Source: Kiritimatiellales bacterium
GTDB taxonomy: Bacteria > Verrucomicrobiota > Kiritimatiellia > Kiritimatiellales > Pontiellaceae
NCBI GenBank assembly: GCA_030625905.1
Contig: DAOUQA010000101.1
Span: 1-7,611 of the forward strand
Direction: 5' to 3'
Length of the DNA stretch: 7,611 nucleotides
Part shown: piece by piece, positions 1 to 5,376 of the stretch
Layout: each line of letters opens with the position of its first letter
How positions within the stretch are numbered: the first letter of the stretch is position 1
Program-made: the position numbers and the translations under genes
The notes under the pieces: generated by a model
The model's input: the letters and a program-made list of their open reading frames with translations, nothing else
What the model was told of the DNA's origin: nothing
Database searches by the model: none

Positions 1-135
1 AGGATGGGGTACTTGTTTAAATGAGATATGACAGAAGGCCGCAAAGCTCGCGAAGCAAGGATTCTTTTCTTTGCGGGCTTTGCGATCTTGGTGTTGAGAA
101 TCCCTCAAGGGAAACAAGGTTTTGGAGATTAGGAA
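1..135. other. Upstream region of ilvE, no gene recognised
   Basis: No coding sequence is supported here. All three forward frames open at the window edge hit a stop by base 31. One of them, ending in TGA at 22-24, could be the last codons of an upstream gene, but seven codons are too few to identify anything. The stretch contains the strong hairpin described separately (35-89) and a small TCCC-TCAA-GGGA hairpin (101-112). The ilvE ribosome binding site GGAG lies at 124-127, 8 nt before the ATG. No convincing promoter, CtsR operator or CIRCE element was seen. Confidence 0.5.
35..89. repeat. Long imperfect hairpin of CGCAAAG-type intergenic repeat
   Basis: Bases 40-55 pair with 69-84 as an uninterrupted 16-bp stem containing two G-T wobbles. 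After one mismatch (56/68) a further few pairs (57-60 with 64-67) reach the apex near 62. Outside the main stem, 35-38 pair with 86-89 after one mismatch. The arms consist of CGCAAAG and its complement CTTTGCG, the latter present twice (69-75 and 78-84). No T-run follows on either strand, so it does not look like an intrinsic terminator. It is either a dispersed palindromic repeat or a structured leader of the ilvE transcript. The structure is read directly from the sequence; a role is not established. Confidence 0.7.
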
Positions 136-1005
136 ATGAAGATATTTTTAAGCGACAAACTGGTGGATGAAAAGGATGCGGTGGTTTCCGTATTCGACCA
201 TGGCCTTCTCTATGGCGATGGCGTATTCGAGGGCATTCGCGCCTACAATGGCCGCGTGTTCCTGCTGGATGAGCATATCGACCGGCTCTACGATTCGGCC
301 AAGGCGATTGCACTGGAGATCCCAATGACGAAGGAGGCGATGTCTCAGGCGGTGGTCGATACCTGTAAGGCCAACGACATTGCCGATGGCTATATCCGGC
401 TTGTGGTGACTCGGGGGGTGGGCACACTGGGTCTCAATCCCTACCTGTGCGAAAAGGCCGAGATCATCATTATCGCGGCCAAGATCCAGCTCTATCCGCA
501 GGAACTCTACGATAGCGGCCTGAAGATCATTACGGTCGGCACGGTTCGCAACCACCCGGAGGCGATAAACCCGCGCATCAAGAGTCTGAACTATCTCAAT
601 AATATCCTGGCCAAGATCGAAGCGATTAACGGCGGGTGCATGGAGTGCCTGATGCTCAACCACAAGGGCGAGGTCGCCGAGGCTTCCGGAGATAATGTTT
701 TTGCCGTCAAGAACGGCGTTCTCTCCACTCCGCCAAGCACCTGCGGCGCACTCGAGGGAATGACCCGCAACAAGGTGATGGAGCTTGCGTGCAAGACCGG
801 GTACGAGGTTCGCGAAGCTGTGATGGCACGCTACGACCTCTATGTGGCCGATGAGGTGTTCCTCACCGGAACCGCCGCCGAGATCATCTCCGTGGTCGAT
901 ATCGATAAGCGTCAGATCGGCGACGGAAAGCCCGGCGCGATCACGACTGAATTAAGTGCGCTCTATGCCGAATACGCCCGTTCGCAAGGGACTCCGATCG
1001 AATGA
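136..1005 (+). CDS. ilvE: Branched-chain amino acid aminotransferase (class IV PLP enzyme)
   Basis: A PLP-dependent transaminase of fold type IV. It is expected to interconvert valine, leucine and isoleucine with their 2-oxo acids using 2-oxoglutarate/glutamate, the last step of branched-chain amino acid synthesis, in the cytoplasm. The 289-residue length fits the short IlvE type. Visible motifs are DHGLLYGDGVFEG (residues 21-33), R50 in the HIDRLYDSA segment, and NPRIKSLNYLNN with K149 as the probable Schiff-base lysine. EASGDNVF follows at 182-189, LEGMTR at 206-211 (phosphate-binding region) and GTAAEI at 245-250. The ATG is preceded by GGAG at 124-127 with 8-nt spacing. The next gene, mcsA, begins 63 nt downstream, so co-transcription is possible. 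The alternatives in this fold are D-amino-acid aminotransferase and aminodeoxychorismate lyase. The overall motif set, especially the RNHPEAINPRIKSLNYLNN region, favours IlvE, but substrate specificity is inferred. Confidence 0.9.
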   Translation: MKIFLSDKLVDEKDAVVSVFDHGLLYGDGVFEGIRAYNGRVFLLDEHIDRLYDSAKAIALEIPMTKEAMSQAVVDTCKANDIADGYIRLVVTRGVGTLGLNPYLCEKAEIIIIAAKIQLYPQELYDSGLKIITVGTVRNHPEAINPRIKSLNYLNNILAKIEAINGGCMECLMLNHKGEVAEASGDNVFAVKNGVLSTPPSTCGALEGMTRNKVMELACKTGYEVREAVMARYDLYVADEVFLTGTAAEIISVVDIDKRQIGDGKPGAITTELSALYAEYARSQGTPIE

Positions 1006-1054
1006 TTGTGAAACAATCGGCTAACAAGTTGCCCTCCCTGTTGTCAGACAGGGA
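1004..1054 (+). other. Two small hairpins at the ilvE-mcsA junction
   Basis: The first hairpin overlaps the ilvE stop: GATTGT (1004-1009) pairs with ACAATC (1013-1018) around a GAA loop. The second is TCCCTGT (1035-1041) pairing with ACAGGGA (1048-1054) around a 6-nt loop, ending just before the mcsA ribosome binding site GGGA at 1058-1061. Neither is followed by a T-tract, so neither is a good intrinsic terminator. They may slow ribosomes or RNases between the two genes. Function is unknown. Confidence 0.4.
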
Positions 1055-1068
1055 AACGGGAATGCTCC

Positions 1069-1596
1069 ATGAAATGTGAATGCTGCCATGAGAAAGAGGC
1101 GACGATCCATCTGACGCAGGTGATCGAAGGCCATGCGAAAAAGCTGAACCTATGCCAGGAGTGCGCCTTAGAGAACGGGATCGACCTCAACTCGCCGATC
1201 TCTATTACCGATGTATTGCTCGGGCTTGGCGCCCATCCGCAATCGATTAGCCCGGCCGCGACCGAGTTCGACCTGTCGTGCAAACGTTGCCAGATGACGA
1301 GGACGGAGTTCAAGAAGCGCGCCCGTCTCGGATGCCCGGAGTGCTACAATGCCTTCATGGGCGAACTCAGCGCCTTGACCAAGGCCATGCACCACAGCGG
1401 CCAGCATGTCGGCAAGATCCCGGCCCGGCAGGGCAACGAGGCGCGCATCACCGCCCAGATTGCCGTGCTGCAAAAGGATATTGAAACCGCCATCGCCAAG
1501 GAGCAGTACGAGGTGGCCGCAAACCTTCGCGACAAGATCAAGGCCTTGAAAATCAGTGCCCAATCCTTGGAAAACGGAGACGCCAATGACGCTTGA
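1069..1596 (+). CDS. mcsA: McsA, zinc-finger/UVR activator of the arginine kinase McsB
   Basis: A 175-residue protein matching McsA, the zinc-binding adaptor that activates McsB and links it to ClpC in the cytoplasm. The N-terminal zinc-binding half has cysteine pairs C3/C6 with C29/C32 and C71/C74 with C89/C92, i.e. four CxxC knuckles. There is an additional cysteine at position 5 (the N-terminus reads MKCECC). The C-terminal part (about 130-162) is a helical UVR motif with the EQYEVAANLRDKIK core, related to the UvrB/UvrC interaction motif. The same kind of core occurs in the ClpC middle domain in this window. The ATG is preceded by GGGA at 1058-1061, 7 nt away. The 3' end overlaps the mcsB start by 11 nt, implying translational coupling. 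In Firmicutes the gene follows ctsR; here it follows ilvE. The domain order and neighbours make the call secure. Confidence 0.93.
   Translation: MKCECCHEKEATIHLTQVIEGHAKKLNLCQECALENGIDLNSPISITDVLLGLGAHPQSISPAATEFDLSCKRCQMTRTEFKKRARLGCPECYNAFMGELSALTKAMHHSGQHVGKIPARQGNEARITAQIAVLQKDIETAIAKEQYEVAANLRDKIKALKISAQSLENGDANDA
1576..1579 (+). promoter_or_regulatory. Ribosome binding site that fixes the mcsB start
   Basis: GGAG lies inside the last codons of mcsA, 6 nt before the ATG at 1586. The reading frame stays open upstream to a GTG at 1556, but that codon has no comparable Shine-Dalgarno sequence and would add ten residues not expected for McsB. The ATG at 1586 is therefore preferred. Confidence 0.75.
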
Positions 1597-2650
1597 CGAT
1601 ATGGTGAGAGGCCACGGAAGCTGGCTCGAATCCGGGGTCGATGAAGGACCTGTGATCAGCAGCCGCATCCGGCTGGCGCGCAACATTGAAGAGTACTCTT
1701 TTCCCGGCTGGGAAAACGAAGAGGGAAAGCGGGCCATTTGGGAAAAATGTAGCGGGCTCTTCCAGTCTTCATCCGCTGACTTTATCTGCTGGGGCATGGC
1801 CGAAACCACGGAGCTCGACAAGGAGATCCTGTTTGAACGCCACCTGATCAGCCAGGAGCTGGCTGCGAACGACGTGGGTTGCGGGGTGTTCGTTTCTCCG
1901 GACGAGTGCCTGTCGATCATGGTCAACGAAGAAGACCATATCCGTATCCAGTCGTTACAACCGGGGCTCAATCTAATGGCGGCTTGGCAGGCGGCCGACA
2001 GAACCGACGATGAACTCGAGGCCGAACTGACCTATGCCTTTTCCCCGAAACTGGGCTATCTGACATCGTGCCCCTCCAATGTCGGGACAGGGATGCGTGC
2101 CTCCGTAATGCTGCATCTGCCTGGACTGGTGCTGATGGAGGAGATGGATCCGGTCATCAACGGCATCTCCAAAATCGGGCTGGCTGTCCGGGGAATGTGG
2201 GGAGAGGGAACCGAGGCCGCCGGCAACATGTTCCAGATTTCCAACCAAATTACGCTTGGCCGCCGCGAGGATGAGATTATCGCGCACCTTGAACAGATCG
2301 TGCTGGAACTGATCGCGCACGAAAACAATGCGCGCATCCGGCTTATGAATGACCGGGCCGTGGTGATTGAAGACCACGTTTCCCGCGCATTCGGCACTCT
2401 TTCCAATGCCCGGATGATGACCAGCGGCGAAGCACTTAATCTACTCTCGACATTGCGGCTTGGACTTGATCTCGGCATGATCGACGAGTTTTCCCGCCGG
2501 GAAATCGACATGCTTTTCATTGCCATCCAGCCTGCGCATCTCCAGAAACTGGAAAAGCAGGAACTGGTTCCTGAAGATCGCGATGTGGTTCGCGCTGAAA
2601 TGCTGCGCAACTTCATGGATACGGTTTCGGACGAAAACAATTCAGATTAA
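1586..2650 (+). CDS. mcsB: McsB, protein arginine kinase
   Basis: A 354-residue member of the phosphagen-kinase family that phosphorylates arginine side chains on misfolded or regulatory proteins, marking them for ClpC-ClpP. Visible hallmarks are SSRIRLARN (residues 25-33, nucleotide/substrate region), NEEDHIR (114-120) and CPSNVGTGMRASV (162-174), which contains the family active-site cysteine C162. Next come EGTEAAGNMFQISNQ (207-221) and, near the C-terminus, RDVVRA (332-337). The last matches the RDXXRA motif that forms the phosphoarginine-binding allosteric pocket of Bacillus McsB. That pocket is absent from metabolic creatine and arginine kinases, so it supports protein kinase function over phosphagen metabolism. 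Length is typical of McsB. The start overlaps mcsA by 11 nt with its own GGAG, and a 173-nt structured gap separates it from clpC. No truncation or missing key motif was seen. Confidence 0.94.
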   Translation: MTLDDMVRGHGSWLESGVDEGPVISSRIRLARNIEEYSFPGWENEEGKRAIWEKCSGLFQSSSADFICWGMAETTELDKEILFERHLISQELAANDVGCGVFVSPDECLSIMVNEEDHIRIQSLQPGLNLMAAWQAADRTDDELEAELTYAFSPKLGYLTSCPSNVGTGMRASVMLHLPGLVLMEEMDPVINGISKIGLAVRGMWGEGTEAAGNMFQISNQITLGRREDEIIAHLEQIVLELIAHENNARIRLMNDRAVVIEDHVSRAFGTLSNARMMTSGEALNLLSTLRLGLDLGMIDEFSRREIDMLFIAIQPAHLQKLEKQELVPEDRDVVRAEMLRNFMDTVSDENNSD

Positions 2651-2655
2651 ACAGA

Positions 2656-2687
2656 GCCGCTTGCAAAACCTCCGGTTTTTGCGCGGC
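2656..2687 (+). other. Hairpin just after the mcsB stop codon
   Basis: GCCGC (2656-2660) pairs with GCGGC (2683-2687). GC (2663-2664) pairs with GC (2681-2682). AAAACC (2665-2670) pairs with GGTTTT (2674-2679) around a TCC loop. The bulges are TT on the left and a single T on the right. It begins 6 nt after the mcsB stop. There is no T-run after it, so complete intrinsic termination is unlikely. It could protect the mcsAB 3' end or act as a weak attenuator before clpC. Confidence 0.5.
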
Positions 2688-2778
2688 AGTTATCAGGACC
2701 CGGTTATTAGTTATCAGGGCAAGTATCTTGCGCTGTGCGTCTTGTCCTGATAACTAATAACAGATAACCATTAACTGG
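2688..2778. repeat. Heptad-phased inverted repeat in the mcsB-clpC gap
   Basis: The perfect 16-bp arms 2703-2718 and 2746-2761 (GTTATTAGTTATCAGG and its complement) extend inward through one G-T wobble and four more pairs (2720-2723 with 2741-2744). This gives a potential 21-bp stem with a 17-nt loop. The arms belong to a 7-nt pattern: GTTA occurs at 2689, 2703 and 2710 (multiples of 7), and TAAC at 2751, 2758, 2765 and 2772 (exactly every 7). AGTTATCAGG is present twice on the left (2688-2697 and 2709-2718), so the right arm can pair with either copy. It is probably a short dispersed palindromic repeat; no T-tract follows. Confidence 0.75.
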
Positions 2779-2807
2779 AACGGCCCCGAAGTTTCGGGGC
2801 AAGTTCC
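2777..2807 (+). promoter_or_regulatory. Hairpin in the clpC 5' leader, close to its ribosome binding site
   Basis: GGAAC (2777-2781) pairs with GTTCC (2803-2807). GCCCCGA (2783-2789) pairs with TCGGGGC (2794-2800) around a 4-nt loop, with a small internal loop (2782 / 2801-2802). The hairpin ends 5 nt before the clpC Shine-Dalgarno-like AGGT (2813-2816), so it is placed to influence ribosome access. It could alternatively be a terminator remnant, but no T-run follows. The regulatory role is inferred from position only. Confidence 0.45.
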
Positions 2808-2823
2808 TCAACAGGTACGTATT

Positions 2824-5325
2824 ATGGATAACTTTACCCCCCGGGCCCAACAGGTGCTGCAACTCGCGCGGAAAGAGGCCGACCGCTTTAACCATGGCTA
2901 TGTCGGCACCGAACACATTCTTCTTGGCTTGATTGCCTTGGGTCATGGCGTTGCAGTGAATGCCCTCCAGTCCTTGGGGATCGATCTGGCCTCTGTGCGA
3001 CTGGAAGTCGAGAAAGCAGTGGGTACAGGCCCTGAAACAAAAACGATCGGCAATATTCCCTTCACGCCCCGCGCAAAGAAGGTGCTGGCACTTTCCGCCA
3101 GCGAGGCCCGCGGCTTGGGCCATGGTTATGTCGGCACCGAGCACGTCCTGCTCGGCCTGCTGCGCGAAGGGGAGGGGATCGCCGCCCGCGTACTCGAAAA
3201 CCTTGGCGTCGATCTCGACGAAACCCGCTATGAAATCATGAAGACCCTCGATCCAAACTACGACCCGTCCGTCGAGGGCGACTTCGAGGACGAACAGGAG
3301 CCTCCCGCCATGGGCGGCATGCAGCCGCGCGGCAAGGGCAAGTCGAAAACCCCGGCGCTCAACACCTTCGGACGCGACCTCACCAAGCTTGCCAAGATGG
3401 GCGGACTGGATCCGGTGATCGGGCGCAAGGACGAAATCGAACGCGTGATCCAGATCCTATGCCGCCGCACCAAGAACAACCCCGTGCTACTCGGCGAAGC
3501 AGGGGTCGGCAAAACCGCCATCGCCGAAGGCTTGGCGCAGATCGTCAACAACGGCAATGTGCCGGATCTGCTGATCGACAAAAAGGTGGTTACCCTCGAC
3601 CTCGCGCTCATGGTGGCGGGTACGAAGTACCGCGGCCAGTTCGAGGAGCGCATCAAGGCCGTGATGGACGAGATCCGCAAGGAGAAGAACATTATCCTCT
3701 TCCTCGACGAGTTGCACACGATCGTCGGCGCCGGCTCGGCCGAGGGTACGATGGATGCCGCCAACATTATCAAGCCGGCGCTGTCGCGCGGCGAATTGCA
3801 GTGCATTGGCGCAACCACGCTCAAGGAATACCGGAAATCGATCGAGAAAGACGCCGCGCTCGAGCGCCGCTTCCAAACCGTGATGGTCAAGGAACCCTCC
3901 ATCGAGGATGCCGTCGGAATCATGTACGGGCTGCGCGGTAAATACGAGGAGCACCACCACGCCCGCTTTACCGACGAGGCACTCAAGGCTTCCGTCGAAT
4001 ATTCCGCGCGCTATCTGCCCGACCGATTCCTTCCCGACAAGGCGATCGACCTCATCGACGAGGCCGGTGCGCGCGCCCGGATCGGCAGCATGAGCCGCCC
4101 GCCGGAGCTGAAAACGCTCAAAGAGGAGATTCAGGACTTCGAAAAAAAGAAGAACGATGCCATCCACGAGCAAAAGTTCGAGGATGCCGCCAACTACCGC
4201 GACCAGGAGCGCCAGACCAAGGAAAAACTGGAGGCGCTGCTCGATGAATGGCGCAAGCAGCGCGATGAACACAAAACCATCGTGACCGACGAGGACATCA
4301 TGGCCGTCGTCTCCAAATGGACGGGTATTCCCTTGATGAAGATGGGCGAGAAGGAAATGGAACGCCTGCTCCGCATCGAGGACGTTGTTGGTGAACAGGT
4401 CATCGGCCAGAAAGAGGCGGTCGGTGCCATCGCCCGCGCCCTGCGCCGCTCCCGCGCCGACCTCAAGGATCCCAAGCGGCCGATCGGCTCGTTTATCTTC
4501 CTCGGTCCGACCGGGGTCGGCAAAACCCTGCTGGCAAAAACCCTTGCGGATTTCATGTTCGACGATCCCGAATCGTTGATCCAGATCGACATGTCGGAAT
4601 ACATGGAAAAGTTCAACGCCTCGCGCCTGGTCGGTTCGCCTCCGGGCTATGTCGGCCATGAAGAGGGCGGGCAGCTCACCGAACGCGTCCGCCGCCGGCC
4701 CTATTCGGTTGTGCTGTTCGACGAAGTCGAAAAAGCCCACCCGGATGTGATGCACATGCTGCTCCAGATCATGGAGGAAGGCCGTCTGACCGATAGCCTC
4801 GGGCGTAGCGTCGACTTCCGCAACACGGTCATCATCATGACCTCCAACCTCGGTGCCCAGGAAATAAAGAAGGCCGGGTCGCTCGGCTTCGCCCCTTCGA
4901 ACGAAGAGATGGGCTACAAAAAGCTCAAGGAGCTGATGGAGGGAATCGCCAAGAAGACCTTCCGTCCGGAATTGCTCAACCGCCTTGATGACATGATTGT
5001 CTTCCGCGAACTGACCAAGGTGGATCTTGAAACGATCATCGATCTCGAACTCGCCAATATCCAAAACCGTCTGCTGGGGCGGAACATCGAACTAAAAATC
5101 ACCAAGCCCGCCCGCGAGTTTCTGCTGGAAAAAGGCTACGACAAAACCTACGGTGCCCGCCAGCTCCGTCGCACCGTCGAGCGCTACCTCGAAGACCCGC
5201 TCGCCGAAGCGATCCTTCGTAGCGAAATCCAGAACAACTCGATCGTAACCGTCCGGGCCAACAAGGAAAAACTTGCCTTCAAGGGCGAATCGGTCGCCGC
5301 CGGGGAAACGACCTCCGACGGATAA
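2824..5325 (+). CDS. clpC: ClpC-type AAA+ unfoldase (Clp protease ATPase subunit)
   Basis: An 833-residue hexameric Hsp100 unfoldase that threads substrates, including arginine-phosphorylated proteins, into the ClpP peptidase in the cytoplasm. Domains in order: a double Clp N-domain (about 1-145) with the two repeats centred on VGTEH (E30 and E106), the positions known in Bacillus ClpC to dock phosphoarginine; then an acidic linker. AAA module 1 has Walker A GEAGVGKT (224-231), Walker B ILFLDE (291-296) and LERRF arginines (346-350). The UVR-containing coiled middle domain (about 430-480) carries EQKFEDAANYRD. AAA module 2 has Walker A GPTGVGKT (561-568), Walker B VVLFDE (629-634), a ClpP-docking LGF (687-689) and sensor-2 GARQLRR (777-783). 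Length and the single UVR-type middle domain separate it from ClpA and ClpB. The ATG follows AGGT by 7 nt. It lies 173 nt after mcsB. fic starts 51 nt downstream with no obvious terminator between them. Confidence 0.97.
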   Translation: MDNFTPRAQQVLQLARKEADRFNHGYVGTEHILLGLIALGHGVAVNALQSLGIDLASVRLEVEKAVGTGPETKTIGNIPFTPRAKKVLALSASEARGLGHGYVGTEHVLLGLLREGEGIAARVLENLGVDLDETRYEIMKTLDPNYDPSVEGDFEDEQEPPAMGGMQPRGKGKSKTPALNTFGRDLTKLAKMGGLDPVIGRKDEIERVIQILCRRTKNNPVLLGEAGVGKTAIAEGLAQIVNNGNVPDLLIDKKVVTLDLALMVAGTKYRGQFEERIKAVMDEIRKEKNIILFLDELHTIVGAGSAEGTMDAANIIKPALSRGELQCIGATTLKEYRKSIEKDAALERRFQTVMVKEPSIEDAVGIMYGLRGKYEEHHHARFTDEALKASVEYSARYLPDRFLPDKAIDLIDEAGARARIGSMSRPPELKTLKEEIQDFEKKKNDAIHEQKFEDAANYRDQERQTKEKLEALLDEWRKQRDEHKTIVTDEDIMAVVSKWTGIPLMKMGEKEMERLLRIEDVVGEQVIGQKEAVGAIARALRRSRADLKDPKRPIGSFIFLGPTGVGKTLLAKTLADFMFDDPESLIQIDMSEYMEKFNASRLVGSPPGYVGHEEGGQLTERVRRRPYSVVLFDEVEKAHPDVMHMLLQIMEEGRLTDSLGRSVDFRNTVIIMTSNLGAQEIKKAGSLGFAPSNEEMGYKKLKELMEGIAKKTFRPELLNRLDDMIVFRELTKVDLETIIDLELANIQNRLLGRNIELKITKPAREFLLEKGYDKTYGARQLRRTVERYLEDPLAEAILRSEIQNNSIVTVRANKEKLAFKGESVAAGETTSDG

Positions 5326-5328
5326 TCA

Positions 5329-5365
5329 CTTGACCCATTACTTGACTGACGCTTGACCCATGGGT
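5329..5365. repeat. CTTGAC repeats and a palindrome in front of fic
   Basis: CTTGAC occurs at 5329, 5341 and 5352, i.e. spaced 12 and 11 nt, close to one helical turn. The outer two copies extend to CTTGACCCAT. The last copy runs into the perfect 10-bp palindrome ACCCATGGGT (5356-5365), which abuts the fic Shine-Dalgarno AGGG (5366-5369). The arrangement fills almost all of the 51-nt gap between clpC and fic. It could be an operator, possibly for the winged-helix-like end of the Fic protein. TTGACT at 5342 resembles a -35 box, but no good -10 follows. Function is inferred, not shown. Confidence 0.45.
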
Positions 5366-5376
5366 AGGGTGCCGCC

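Noticed and set aside
17..663. Minus-strand frames at 17-427 and 148-663
   Set aside because: They overlap ilvE on the opposite strand and contain no family motif; the IlvE motifs on the + strand explain the region.
1556..1585. GTG at 1556 as the start of mcsB
   Set aside because: The ATG at 1586 has a GGAG at ideal spacing and gives the usual McsB N-terminus. The GTG would add ten unsupported residues.
1168..1971. Minus-strand frame of 267 codons across mcsA and mcsB
   Set aside because: It is antisense to two well-supported genes, and no domain could be recognised in its translation.
2703..2761. Integron attC recombination site
   Set aside because: The GTTA...TAAC order is opposite to the RYYYAAC...GTTRRRY arrangement of attC, the arms are perfect and lack the extrahelical bases, and no cassette context is present.
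2656..2807. Intrinsic terminators in the mcsB-clpC gap
   Set aside because: The stems are good but none is followed by a run of T on the + strand, so calling them terminators is not supported.
3487..5064. Long open frame of 525 codons on the minus strand
   Set aside because: It lies antisense inside clpC, where GC-rich third positions keep the opposite strand open. It shows no recognisable domain and no independent ribosome binding site.
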